Part shown: piece by piece, positions 24,142 through 31,888 of the stretch
How positions within the stretch are numbered: the stretch's first letter is position 1
Layout: each line of letters opens with the position of its first letter
Source: Caballeronia cordobensis
GTDB taxonomy: Bacteria; Pseudomonadota; Gammaproteobacteria; Burkholderiales; Burkholderiaceae
DNA: 39,646 bases
Assembly (NCBI RefSeq): GCF_001544575.2
Contig: NZ_FCNY02000038.1
Span: forward strand, 1 to 39,646
Reading direction: 5' to 3'
The notes under the pieces: model-generated
The model's database searches: none
What the model saw: only the letters and a program-made list of their open reading frames with translations
Told to the model about the DNA's origin: nothing
Made by a program: the position numbers and the translations under genes

Positions 24142-25476
24142 TTAGTGCGCGCTTTGATGCGCGGCGTGACCGTTCGGCGTGCGGTCCGAGCGGCGATTGC
24201 GCGTGAAGAAGACCGCGCCCGCCGCGATCAGCGAGGCGACGCCGAGACCGTACAAGCCACCCGACACCGAGCCCGTGTGTTGTTGAAGATAGCCGAAAGT
24301 GGCGGGCGCGAAGAAGCCGCCCAGATTTCCGACCGAGTTGATCAGCGCGATGACGCCGGCCGCGACGCGGGCATCGAGATAGCCTTGCGGAATCGGCCAG
24401 AACAGCGACGACGCCGCCTTGAAGCCGATCGCCGAGAAACAGATGGCGACGAACGAAAGCACGGGATTGCCGGTCGTCGACGCGAACAGGCCGCATGCCG
24501 CGATCACCAGCGCCACGGCGACCCACGCCTGCTGGAAGCGCCAGCGCGCGGAGAGCACCGCGAAGCAGTACATCGCGACGATCGCGATCATCCACGGAAT
24601 CGTGTTGTAGAGGCCGACCTGGAAATCGGTGAGGCCGCCCATCTTGCGGATGATCGTCGGCAGCCAGAACGTCGCCGCGTAGATCGTGAGCTGGATCGCG
24701 AAGTACATGAAGCAGAACAGCAGGATCTGCGGATCCTTCAGCAGTTTGACCGCAGGCACATGGCGGCCGGTCGCCGCCTCGCGCTCGGCCTGCTCCGATG
24801 CAATCGCGTTTTGCAGCGCGCGCTGCTCGCCCGCTGAAAGCCAGTGCGCGTCGCTGATGCGCGATTTCAGCAGCATCCAGCTCACGCCGCACAGGAACAC
24901 CGAGAACGCGCCTTCGATCAGGAACATCCACTGCCAGCCGTGCAGGCCGAGACCGCGAATCGAGAGCAGCGCGCCCGTGATCGGGCCGGAAAGGATCGAT
25001 GCGAACGCCGAGCCGCCGAGGAAAATCGCGATCGCCTTGCCGCGCTCCTTCTGCGGCAGCCATTGCGTGAAGTAATAGACCACGCCCGGAAAGAAGCCCG
25101 CTTCCGCGATGCCGAGCAAAAAGCGCAGCACGTAGAACGAGGTTTCGTTCTGCACGAACGCCATCATCGCCGCGACGATGCCCCACGTCCCCATGATCCG
25201 CGTGAGCCACGCGCGCGCGCCGTACTTCTGCATCAATACGTTCGACGGCACTTCGAACAGCGCATAGCCGATGAAGAACAGGCCGCTGCCCAGACCGTAC
25301 GCCGCGGCGCCGATGCCCAGATCGGTCTGCAGATGCGAACTCACGAAACCGACGTTCACGCGATCGATGTAGTTCGCGATGAACATGATGAGGAACAAGG
25401 GCAGCACATGGCGCTTGACCTTGGCGCTGGCCGATTCGAGCAGATCGCCGGCTGGGCTCGTGGAAGCTGTATTCAA
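24142..25476 (-). CDS. MFS transporter of the anion:cation symporter family, probable aldarate uptake
   Basis: 444 residues with about 12 helices. It opens with RHVLPLFLIMFIANYIDRVNVGF and contains LLGIAEAGFFPGVVYYFTQWLPQKERGKAIA, the pattern of tartrate, phthalate and 4-hydroxyphenylacetate carriers of the ACS family. Co-transcription with gudD argues for glucarate or a related acid. The proposed start is TTG at 25476, seven bases after GGAG; an ATG at 25521 (no ribosome site, basic peptide unlike the family) is the alternative. A proposed operator lies 34 bases upstream of the TTG. Confidence 0.85.
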   Translation of the reverse strand: MNTASTSPAGDLLESASAKVKRHVLPLFLIMFIANYIDRVNVGFVSSHLQTDLGIGAAAYGLGSGLFFIGYALFEVPSNVLMQKYGARAWLTRIMGTWGIVAAMMAFVQNETSFYVLRFLLGIAEAGFFPGVVYYFTQWLPQKERGKAIAIFLGGSAFASILSGPITGALLSIRGLGLHGWQWMFLIEGAFSVFLCGVSWMLLKSRISDAHWLSAGEQRALQNAIASEQAEREAATGRHVPAVKLLKDPQILLFCFMYFAIQLTIYAATFWLPTIIRKMGGLTDFQVGLYNTIPWMIAIVAMYCFAVLSARWRFQQAWVAVALVIAACGLFASTTGNPVLSFVAICFSAIGFKAASSLFWPIPQGYLDARVAAGVIALINSVGNLGGFFAPATFGYLQQHTGSVSGGLYGLGVASLIAAGAVFFTRNRRSDRTPNGHAAHQSAH

Positions 25477-25509
25477 GGGATGTCTCCGGTTCGTACGACG
25501 TGGTACGTT

Positions 25510-25519
25510 GTCTGATGAC
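25510..25519 (-). promoter_or_regulatory. candidate GntR operator, site 1 (MFS-gudD operon)
   Basis: Read on the minus strand GTCATCAGAC, with TGTC and GACA flanking a four-base spacer. It fits GTYRTCRGAC, shared with the other sites in this locus. It sits 34 bases before the proposed TTG start. Confidence 0.5.
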
Positions 25520-25646
25520 ATTGTATTGCGATGTGCCGATCTGGCCAATCACGTGTTTACCCTTTAACGCTCAAACGCTTATCAGGCGGCGCTTCACGCT
25601 GATTTCTTCGTTTTCTGAGTCGTATCGTGACGACTCGAACTAAGAC

Positions 25647-25656
25647 GTCCGATGAC
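25647..25656 (-). promoter_or_regulatory. candidate GntR operator, site 2 (MFS-gudD operon)
   Basis: Minus-strand GTCATCGGAC. The surrounding 16 bases GTCATCGGACGTCTTA are identical to those of site 3 upstream of garL, 5.3 kb away. Located 171 bases upstream of the MFS start. Confidence 0.55.
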
Positions 25657-25680
25657 TAGAACGAGCGTGCATTCCGGAAG

Positions 25681-25710
25681 CGACAAAGCCGGCTCGCGCC
25701 GGCTTTGTCG
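25681..25710. terminator. strong hairpin between the two MFS genes
   Basis: Perfect 13-bp stem CGACAAAGCCGGC / GCCGGCTTTGTCG with loop TCGC, 26 bases past the stop of the GudP-like gene. There is no T run outside the stem, so termination by it is likely but not typical. Confidence 0.65.
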
Positions 25711-25735
25711 GTCCTGCCTGCACTGCCCTCGGAAA

Positions 25736-27085
25736 TCAGCTTTTCAAATGGATGCGCTTGAACGGCCCGGCGAGCAGCCCGTAGGCGAGCATCGCCGCAA
25801 TGCCGTGCGCGCCGACGAACCACAACGCACGATCGAACGAACCGGTGCTCGCGACCACGAAGCCGATGACCATCGGCGTCACGATGCCCGCCGTATTGCC
25901 GATGCCGTTGAACACGCCGCCCGACAGCCCCGTCATTTCTCGCGGCGCGACATCCGACAGCACGGCCCAGCCGATCGCGGCGAGCCCCTTGCCGAAAAAC
26001 GCGAGCGACATGATGACGACGATCGCCGTATTGGTCGACGCGAGCGGCGCGGCCATGATCGCGGTTGCGAGCAGCATGCCGATCATGAACGGCGTCTTGC
26101 GCGCGAGCGAGACCGACACGCCGCGCCGGATCAGAAAGTCCGACAGCAAGCCTCCGAGTATGCCGCCCGAGAATCCGCAGATCGCGGGCAGCGCGGCGAC
26201 GAGGCCCACCGTCATCACGTTCATGCCGCGTTCCTTGATCAGATAGATCGGGAACCACGTGATGAAAAAGTACGTGAGCGCCGTGATGCAGTACTGGCCG
26301 ATGTAAATCGCCCAGAGCATGCGGCTCGTGAAGAGCGTCGAAAGCTCGCGGCGCGTGAAGCGGCGGCGGCTCGTCGCGACCGTCGCGTCGAGACTGACGA
26401 GCGCGCCGTTGCTCGCGATGTAGTCGTACTCCGCCCGGCTCATGCGCTTGTGCGACTTCGGATCGTCCATCACGGCGAACCACACGACCGCGACGACGAG
26501 ACCGAGCCCGCCCATGAAGAAGAACACGTGATGCCAGCCGAGCGCATGCGTGAGCCACGCCATCAGCGGCGTGAAGACCACGACCGCCAGATATTGCGCC
26601 GAGTTGAAGAGCGCGCTCGCGGTGCCGCGTTCGTTGGTCGGAAACCAGGTCGCGACGACGCGCGCGTTCGCGGGAAAGGCCGGCGATTCGACCAGCCCGA
26701 GCATGAAGCGCATCACGAAGAGCGCGGCGGTGGCGGACGCGGCCGTCGAAAAGAGCGACACCGTGCCCTGGCTCAGCGTGAAGATCGACCACAACGCGAT
26801 GCTCGCGCCATACACGCGTTTCGCGCCGTAGCGGTCGAGCAGCCAGCCGCCGGGAATCTGGCCGAGCGCGTAAGCCCAGCCGAACGCGGAAAACACGATG
26901 CCGAGCGCGGACGCGGACAATCCGAGATCCTTCGAAACGAACGTGCCCGCAATGGACAAGGTCGCGCGGTCCGCGTAGTTCAGCACGGTCACGAAGAAGA
27001 TCAGCGCGAGGATCGCGTAGCGGAAATGTCCGACTTTCGCGAGACTGGCGCTCGCGGCGGACGTGGCGATATCGAGGTTCTTCAA
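25736..27085 (-). CDS. gudP: MFS transporter, GudP/GarP-like D-glucarate/D-galactarate carrier
   Basis: 449 residues. The N-terminal half closely follows E. coli GudP: NYADRATLSIAG, FGWAYALGQIPGGWLLDRYGAKRVY, GLVESPAFPANARVVATWFP, and further FFITWFPIYLIKERGMN. GudP-type carriers import glucarate and galactarate with protons. Start TTG at 27085, five to six bases after GGGAGGAG. It is 55 bases downstream of the 2-hydroxyacid dehydrogenase and belongs to its operon, rather than to gudD. A second, different MFS carrier is next to gudD, so the locus has two candidate aldarate importers. Confidence 0.85.
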   Translation of the reverse strand: MKNLDIATSAASASLAKVGHFRYAILALIFFVTVLNYADRATLSIAGTFVSKDLGLSASALGIVFSAFGWAYALGQIPGGWLLDRYGAKRVYGASIALWSIFTLSQGTVSLFSTAASATAALFVMRFMLGLVESPAFPANARVVATWFPTNERGTASALFNSAQYLAVVVFTPLMAWLTHALGWHHVFFFMGGLGLVVAVVWFAVMDDPKSHKRMSRAEYDYIASNGALVSLDATVATSRRRFTRRELSTLFTSRMLWAIYIGQYCITALTYFFITWFPIYLIKERGMNVMTVGLVAALPAICGFSGGILGGLLSDFLIRRGVSVSLARKTPFMIGMLLATAIMAAPLASTNTAIVVIMSLAFFGKGLAAIGWAVLSDVAPREMTGLSGGVFNGIGNTAGIVTPMVIGFVVASTGSFDRALWFVGAHGIAAMLAYGLLAGPFKRIHLKS

Positions 27086-27140
27086 GTGTCTCCTCCCAGA
27101 TCTCGGCGGGATGGTTGTGATGTCGGGCGACGCCGTTTTG

Positions 27141-28076
27141 TCAGGGCGTCACGCTGGTTTCGGGCCGCTCGCCCGCAAAGCTCGATGCGAGGCTCGCGAG
27201 CACGATGTCGCCCATCGCGGCGCGGGTCTGCACGGTCGCGCTCGCGCGATGCGGCTGCAGCACGACGTTTTTCAGCGCGAACAATTCCGCGGGCACATTC
27301 GGCTCGTCGACGAACACGTCGAGGCCCGCGCCCGCAATGCGCTTCTCTTCGAGCGCGCGCACCAGATCCGCTTCGTTGACGAGCTTGCCGCGCGCGACAT
27401 TGATGAGATAACCGTCGGGACCGAGCGCATCGAGCACGGCGGCATCGACGATGCCTTCCGCGTTGTCCGCCGACGCCGCGAGAATCAGCGCATCGGAATC
27501 GCGCGCGAGTTCGCGCAGATCGGCGACGAAGCGGTAGCGCACGTCCGGCATCTCGCGCAAATCGGTGTACGCGACGGGACAGCCGAACGCCGCCGCGCGC
27601 GACGCGATCGCGCGCCCCACGCGTCCCAAACCGACGATGCCCACCTTCATGCCGCTGAACTTGCGCGCGAGCGGCAGGCCGCTTTTGCCCCATTCGCCGT
27701 CGCGCACATAGGCGTCGCCGACGCACAGGCCGCGGCACGCGGAAATCAGCAGGCCGATGGCGAGATCGGCGACGTCGTCGGTGAGCACGCCGGGCGTCGT
27801 CGACACGTGGATGCCGCGCGCGCGGGCGTGTTCCAGATCGACCGCATCGGTGCCGATGCCGTTGACCGCGACGATCTTCAGCGCAGCAAGCGCATCGATC
27901 AGTTCATTCGTGATGCCGGTCGCGCCGCCCGTCACCACGCCGCCGATGCGCTCGGCGTGTTCGCGCAGGAAAGCGGCTTTGTCGGCGTGCTCGTACCAGC
28001 GATGCACGGTGTAGCGGGCGCTCAGCTCGCGATCGAGCGACGGGAGCACGGGATTGATCAGTAGCACATCGAACAT
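27141..28076 (-). CDS. D-isomer-specific 2-hydroxyacid dehydrogenase (glyoxylate/hydroxypyruvate reductase-like)
   Basis: 311 residues. NAD-binding fold with GIVGLGRVGRAIASRA; catalytic Arg in LILAAS...INVARGKLVNE, Glu in FVDEPNVP and His in LQPHRASAT, the standard Arg-Glu-His set. Members reduce glyoxylate, hydroxypyruvate or other 2-oxoacids with NADPH. In this locus it could act on hydroxypyruvate, an isomer of tartronate semialdehyde formed by GarL, or on another sugar-acid product; this is inference. ATG start at 28076 with AGGA upstream. Divergent from a LysR gene that probably controls it together with the downstream GudP-like carrier. Confidence 0.88.
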   Translation of the reverse strand: MFDVLLINPVLPSLDRELSARYTVHRWYEHADKAAFLREHAERIGGVVTGGATGITNELIDALAALKIVAVNGIGTDAVDLEHARARGIHVSTTPGVLTDDVADLAIGLLISACRGLCVGDAYVRDGEWGKSGLPLARKFSGMKVGIVGLGRVGRAIASRAAAFGCPVAYTDLREMPDVRYRFVADLRELARDSDALILAASADNAEGIVDAAVLDALGPDGYLINVARGKLVNEADLVRALEEKRIAGAGLDVFVDEPNVPAELFALKNVVLQPHRASATVQTRAAMGDIVLASLASSFAGERPETSVTP

Positions 28077-28178
28077 TCGGATTTCCTGGAGGTGATCGGC
28101 TTATCTCGGAAATCAGTATATTCACGCGATCGATTGAGGTCTAAGCTATATTCCGCATCGATCAATACCTAAATTGAC
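28077..28178. promoter_or_regulatory. divergent control region, LysR gene / dehydrogenase operon
   Basis: 102 bases, AT-richer than the flanks. Two ATCGAT-centred repeats (28129-28134 and 28157-28162) lie 28 bases apart, in the right place for LysR binding between the divergent starts. None of the GTYRTCRGAC motifs is present, so this operon seems to have a different regulator from gudD and garL. Confidence 0.45.
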
Positions 28179-29096
28179 ATGATCATCGAGCTGAATCATC
28201 TGCGTTGTTTCGTGGCCGTGGCAGAGGAATTGCACTTTGGGCGCGCCGCCGCGCGGCTTTTCATGACGCAGCCGCCGCTGTCGCGGCAGATCCAGTTGCT
28301 CGAGCAGGCGCTCGACGCCGTGCTCTTCGAGCGCAACAGCCGCAGCGTGAAGCTGACCGCCGCGGGCCGCGCTTACTACGCGGACGCCGTGCGCATCTTG
28401 CGGCTTTCGGCGCAGGCGGCGGATTCGGCACGGCGCGTCGCGCGCGGCGACGCCGGCCAGGTGACGATGGGATTTACCGCCGTGTCGGGCTATCACCTCG
28501 TGCCGGGCTTCATCGCCGCCGCGCGCGACGCGTTGCCGGGCATCAGGATCGTGTTGAAGGAGATGGTGTCGCTTCAGCAGATGAAAGCGCTGGAGTCGCG
28601 CGAGATCGACCTCGGCATCATGCGGGCGCAGTTCTTCATGCATGGCATCGAGTTTCAGCGCATCGCGCGCGAGCCGCTGCAGTTGGCGGTTCCGTCGGTG
28701 CATCCGCTTGCGAAGCGCCGGGCCATTGCCGCGAAGGATCTCGACGGCCAGCCCTTCGTCATGTATTCGCACGACGGCGGCAAGTACTTTCACGACCGCA
28801 TCGCCGGCCTGCTCGCGGCAAGCGGCGTGCAGGCGGATTACGTGCAGAGCATCGACCAGACGCACACGATCGTCGCGCTGGTGCGCGCGGGCATCGGCGT
28901 GGCGATCGTGCCGGCGTCGGCGCGGGAATTGTGCTTCGAGGAAGTCGTGTTCCGGCCGCTATGGACACAGGACGCGCACGCGGACATCGATCTCGCGTGG
29001 AGCGTGGAGCAGACGGACCCGGCGGTGGAGAACGTGCGGCGCTTCGCGATCGAGCATTTCGCGCGGATCGCGAAGCCTGCGCCGCAGACGGGTTGA
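28179..29096 (+). CDS. LysR-family transcriptional regulator
   Basis: 305 residues. N-terminal winged helix LNHLRCFVAVAEELHFGRAAARLFMTQPPLSRQIQLLE (about 5-42), then the two-lobed effector-binding domain (about 90-295). The opening MIIELNHLRCF is the CatR/CatM/BenM-like subgroup. ATG at 28179. Transcribed divergently from the 2-hydroxyacid dehydrogenase and GudP-like carrier, which it presumably activates in response to their substrate. Its effector is unknown. Confidence 0.92.
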   Translation: MIIELNHLRCFVAVAEELHFGRAAARLFMTQPPLSRQIQLLEQALDAVLFERNSRSVKLTAAGRAYYADAVRILRLSAQAADSARRVARGDAGQVTMGFTAVSGYHLVPGFIAAARDALPGIRIVLKEMVSLQQMKALESREIDLGIMRAQFFMHGIEFQRIAREPLQLAVPSVHPLAKRRAIAAKDLDGQPFVMYSHDGGKYFHDRIAGLLAASGVQADYVQSIDQTHTIVALVRAGIGVAIVPASARELCFEEVVFRPLWTQDAHADIDLAWSVEQTDPAVENVRRFAIEHFARIAKPAPQTG

Positions 29097-29127
29097 TACG
29101 ACGCTGCCGGCATGGCGCCGGCCGCGC

Positions 29128-30021
29128 TTACTTCGTCTCCTGCCCGATCTCGTGGTTCGCCATGATTTCGAGCGCGCGCACCATGCCCGAGTGATCCCAC
29201 GCCTTGCCGCCATTCGCCGCGCACGCATTGAACAACTGCATGCAGGTCGCGGTGTTCGGCAGCGCGACGCCGAGCGATTGCGCCGTCGCGAGCGCCAGAT
29301 TCAAATCCTTCTGATGCAGCTCGATGCGAAAGCCCGGGTTGAACGTGCGCTTGGTCATGCGCTCGCCGTGCACTTCGAGAATGCGCGACGACGCGAAGCC
29401 GCCCATCAACGCGGTGCGGACTTTTTCCGCATCGACGCCGGCCTTCGACGCGAGCAGCAGCGCTTCGCCGACCGCTTCGATGGTCGCCGCGACGATCACC
29501 TGATTCGCGACCTTGCAGACCTGTCCCGCGCCGACTTCGCCGATCAGCGAGATGTTCTTGCCCATCATGTCGAAGAGCGGCTTGACCTTGTCGAACGTGG
29601 CTTGCGCGCCGCCGACCATGATCGTGAGCGATGCGGCTTTCGCGCCGACTTCGCCGCCGGACACCGGCGCATCGAGATAATCTGCGCCCTTTTCGCGCAC
29701 CTTCGCCGCGAACTCGCGCGTGGCGATCGGCGAAATCGAGCTCATGTCGACGACGATCTGCCCGCTCTTCAGCTTGCTCGCGACGCCGTTCTCGCCGAAC
29801 AGCACGCGTTCGACGTCCGGCGTGTCCGGCACCATGATGAAGATCACGTCGGCCTTTTCGGCGACGGCGGCGGGCGAATCGCACGCCGTGGCGCCCGCGC
29901 CCGTGAGCTCGGCGGACACGCCGCTGCGCGTGAACGCCGCGAGCTGGATGCCGTTCTTGAGAAGATTGGCCGCCATGGGATTGCCCATGATGCCCAGTCC
30001 GATAAAGCCTGCCTTTTGCAT
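29128..30021 (-). CDS. garR: tartronate semialdehyde (2-hydroxy-3-oxopropionate) reductase
   Basis: 297 residues, the family length. Rossmann motif GFIGLGIMGNPMAANLL (5-21), substrate motif DAPVSGGEVGAKAASL (117-132) and catalytic K170 in GAGQVCKVANQ. It reduces tartronate semialdehyde to D-glycerate with NAD(P)H. The start ATG at 30021 has AAGGAG upstream. It lies about 50 bases downstream of garL in the same direction, matching the sequence of steps: aldolase produces the semialdehyde, GarR reduces it. The glycerate kinase needed next is not in the window. Confidence 0.93.
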   Translation of the reverse strand: MQKAGFIGLGIMGNPMAANLLKNGIQLAAFTRSGVSAELTGAGATACDSPAAVAEKADVIFIMVPDTPDVERVLFGENGVASKLKSGQIVVDMSSISPIATREFAAKVREKGADYLDAPVSGGEVGAKAASLTIMVGGAQATFDKVKPLFDMMGKNISLIGEVGAGQVCKVANQVIVAATIEAVGEALLLASKAGVDAEKVRTALMGGFASSRILEVHGERMTKRTFNPGFRIELHQKDLNLALATAQSLGVALPNTATCMQLFNACAANGGKAWDHSGMVRALEIMANHEIGQETK

Positions 30022-30071
30022 GTATCGCTCCTTGATGTCGATTTTCGATGTCGGCCCGGTGAGCGTGGCGC

Positions 30072-30857
30072 TCACGCCGGGATGAAATGTTTCTTCACGG
30101 CCTGCGCGGCGTTTCTCAGCATGCCGAGATCGGCGCACACCGCGACCATCGTGCTGCCGAGCGCGAGATAGCGTTCCGCGTCGTCCTGAACCGGCGCGAG
30201 AATGCCGCTTGCCTTGCCCGCTGCGTGCGCGCGCTCGAACACATGCGCGATGGCCGCCTGCACCTCCGGATGATTCGCGTTACCGAGATGACCGTACCCG
30301 GCGGCGAGATCCGAAGGGCCGACGAACAGCGCATCCACGCCTTCTACCGCGATGATCTCGTCGATGGCTTCGACCGCCGCGCGGCTTTCGATCTGCACCG
30401 CGACGCTGATATTGTCGTTCGCCACCTGGAAGTAGTCCGCCACCGTGCCGTAGCGGTTCCCGCGATGCCCGACCGATACGCCGCGAATACCCTGAGGAGG
30501 ATAGCGCGTTGCGGCGACTGCGCGCTCGGCGTCGGCGGCGCTGTCGACGAACGGAATCAGGAAATTCACAAAGCCGCCGTCGAGCAGTTTTTTGATCGCG
30601 ATGGGATCGTTCGACTGCGGGCGCACGACGGGCGCGCTCGGGCTGTCTTTCAGCGCCATCAGTTGCGGAATGAGCGTGAGCGCGTCGTTGGGCGCGTGCT
30701 CGGCGTCGAGCAGCATCCAGTCGAAGCCGACCACGCCGACGAGCTCCGTCACGATCGGGCTCGCCAGCGACATCCAGCAGCCGATCAGCCTCTTGCGCTC
30801 GCGCAGCGACGTTCGGAAAGAATTGGGCAGCGGTTGATACGGTGACGATGACGGCAT
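30072..30857 (-). CDS. garL: 5-keto-4-deoxy-D-glucarate aldolase
   Basis: 261 residues of the HpcH/HpaI class II aldolase family, closely following E. coli GarL: GFDWMLLDAEHAPND (H54), PVVRP (R79), RYPPQGIRGVSV, VAVQIES (metal ligand E157) and FVGPSDLAA (metal ligand D183). It splits 5-keto-4-deoxyglucarate into pyruvate and tartronate semialdehyde. Start ATG at 30857 after GGGAGG. First gene of the garL-garR operon; a proposed operator (30914-30923) is 57 bases upstream, divergent to the gntR gene. Confidence 0.94.
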   Translation of the reverse strand: MPSSSPYQPLPNSFRTSLRERKRLIGCWMSLASPIVTELVGVVGFDWMLLDAEHAPNDALTLIPQLMALKDSPSAPVVRPQSNDPIAIKKLLDGGFVNFLIPFVDSAADAERAVAATRYPPQGIRGVSVGHRGNRYGTVADYFQVANDNISVAVQIESRAAVEAIDEIIAVEGVDALFVGPSDLAAGYGHLGNANHPEVQAAIAHVFERAHAAGKASGILAPVQDDAERYLALGSTMVAVCADLGMLRNAAQAVKKHFIPA

Positions 30858-30913
30858 GAAGCCTCCCTGTGACGACGGCGATCTGAGTGAAAGCGGTACG
30901 TCCGGTGGCTCAT

Positions 30914-30923
30914 GTCATCGGAC
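30914..30923 (+). promoter_or_regulatory. candidate GntR operator, site 3 (garL-garR operon)
   Basis: GTCATCGGAC, with the flanks making GTCATCGGACGTCTTA identical to site 2. Upstream of the garL start. A second, weaker CCGGACGT half-match is 15 bases to the left. Confidence 0.55.
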
Positions 30924-30939
30924 GTCTTAACACAGAGTA

Positions 30940-31107
30940 CTTCGAATTTAGGCGTATACGACAGCGGAGTATACCCGTACTTTCTTTATTTTCAGCTACT
31001 TCGCCCTTGATTGATGTCGTCGTACTTATACGATGTCTTATTTCTTGGCTTGCATCATGCGCCGGGAATGGGCGAATTGACGAAAGTCGCCGCCGACAGG
31101 AAGATGC
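30940..31107. promoter_or_regulatory. AT-rich divergent promoter region garL / gntR
   Basis: The region is unusually AT-rich for this genome and carries two GTATAC palindromes about 21 bases apart near 30954-30980. A looser copy of the operator half (CGATGTCTTA) is near 31031. It must contain the promoters for garL and gntR; individual -10/-35 boxes could not be assigned. Confidence 0.4.
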
Positions 31108-31117
31108 GTTGTCGGAC
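31108..31117 (+). promoter_or_regulatory. candidate GntR operator, site 4 (gntR gene)
   Basis: GTTGTCGGAC, 73 bases before the gntR start. It faces site 5 in inverted orientation; the pair is 37 bases apart. Confidence 0.5.
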
Positions 31118-31154
31118 ATCCGTAGTCGCCTTCGATCGTAGGCGATGCGAAGAC

Positions 31155-31164
31155 GTCCGACAAC
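31155..31164 (-). promoter_or_regulatory. candidate GntR operator, site 5 (gntR gene)
   Basis: Minus-strand GTTGTCGGAC with AGACGTCC on one side, sharing GGACGTCT with sites 2 and 3. It ends 26 bases before the gntR start, a place that suits autorepression. Confidence 0.55.
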
Positions 31165-31189
31165 ATAACCACAATCAGAAGAGATCGAG

Positions 31190-31888
31190 ATGGCCAGCCT
31201 CACCGATAAAGTCGTCGCCACCCTGTTCGAGGATATCGAACGCGGCGTTTTGCGTCCCGGCGACAAGATTCCGACCGAAGTCGCGCTGATGAAGCAGTTG
31301 TCGGTGAGCCGCTCGGTCGTGCGCGAGGCCGTGTCGCGGCTGCAGGCGGCGAACGTGGTCGAGACGCGGCACGGTGTGGGCACCTTCATTCGCGCGCCGG
31401 AAGACCGCGAGGCGATGCGTCTGCCGGATGCCGATTTGTCGAGTCTGCTCGACATCATGGCGATCATCGAGTTTCGCATCGACCTGGAAGGCGCGGCTGC
31501 TGCGCTGGCCGCCGGACGGCGCACGGACGCGCATCTCAAGCAGATCGCGGCGGCGCTGGAACGCTTCGAGCAGCAAGTGGAAAGCGGCAGCACCGACGTG
31601 CTTCAGCATGACGTCGAATTCCATTTGCAGATTGCGCGGGCGAGCGGCAACCGATATTTCTACGACGTGCTGAGCCAGATGGGACGCGGCGTCAGTCCGC
31701 GGACGCGGCTCGGCAAAGCGGAGATTGCGGAACTGGATCAGATCGGGCGGTTACGCAACGTGCTCGCGGAACACAAGGCGATCTATCAGGCGATCGTGCG
31801 GCAAGATCCCGACGACGCGCGCGCCGCGATGCGCATGCATCTGAGCAACAGCCGTGAACGATTGAGGCAGGTGCATGGCGCTGCCTGA
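31190..31888 (+). CDS. GntR/FadR-subfamily transcriptional regulator (FCD domain)
   Basis: 232 residues. Winged-helix domain 1-70 with IERGVLRPGDKIPTEVALMKQLSVSRSVVREAVSRLQ and the wing GVGTFIRAP. The all-helical FCD ligand domain follows (about 85-220) with the metal-ligand pattern HDVEFHLQIARASGN. FadR-type members repress sugar-acid genes and release DNA on binding a sugar acid or its product. Location next to garL and the operator-like repeats make it the likely regulator of glucarate use. The start ATG at 31190 is preceded by AGAGATCGAG; no strong ribosome site. Confidence 0.9.
   Translation: MASLTDKVVATLFEDIERGVLRPGDKIPTEVALMKQLSVSRSVVREAVSRLQAANVVETRHGVGTFIRAPEDREAMRLPDADLSSLLDIMAIIEFRIDLEGAAAALAAGRRTDAHLKQIAAALERFEQQVESGSTDVLQHDVEFHLQIARASGNRYFYDVLSQMGRGVSPRTRLGKAEIAELDQIGRLRNVLAEHKAIYQAIVRQDPDDARAAMRMHLSNSRERLRQVHGAA

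Noticed and set aside
22757..25552. A minus-strand open frame of over 900 codons spanning gudD and the adjacent transporter
   Set aside because: Only its last 449 codons are GudD; the remainder reads the transporter gene in a wrong frame. GC-rich codon use with few stops explains the openness. Not a fusion protein.
25652..27379. Long plus-strand open frame opposite the GudP-like gene and dehydrogenase
   Set aside because: The translation is almost entirely Arg, Glu, His and Asp, typical of antisense reading of a GC-rich membrane protein gene.
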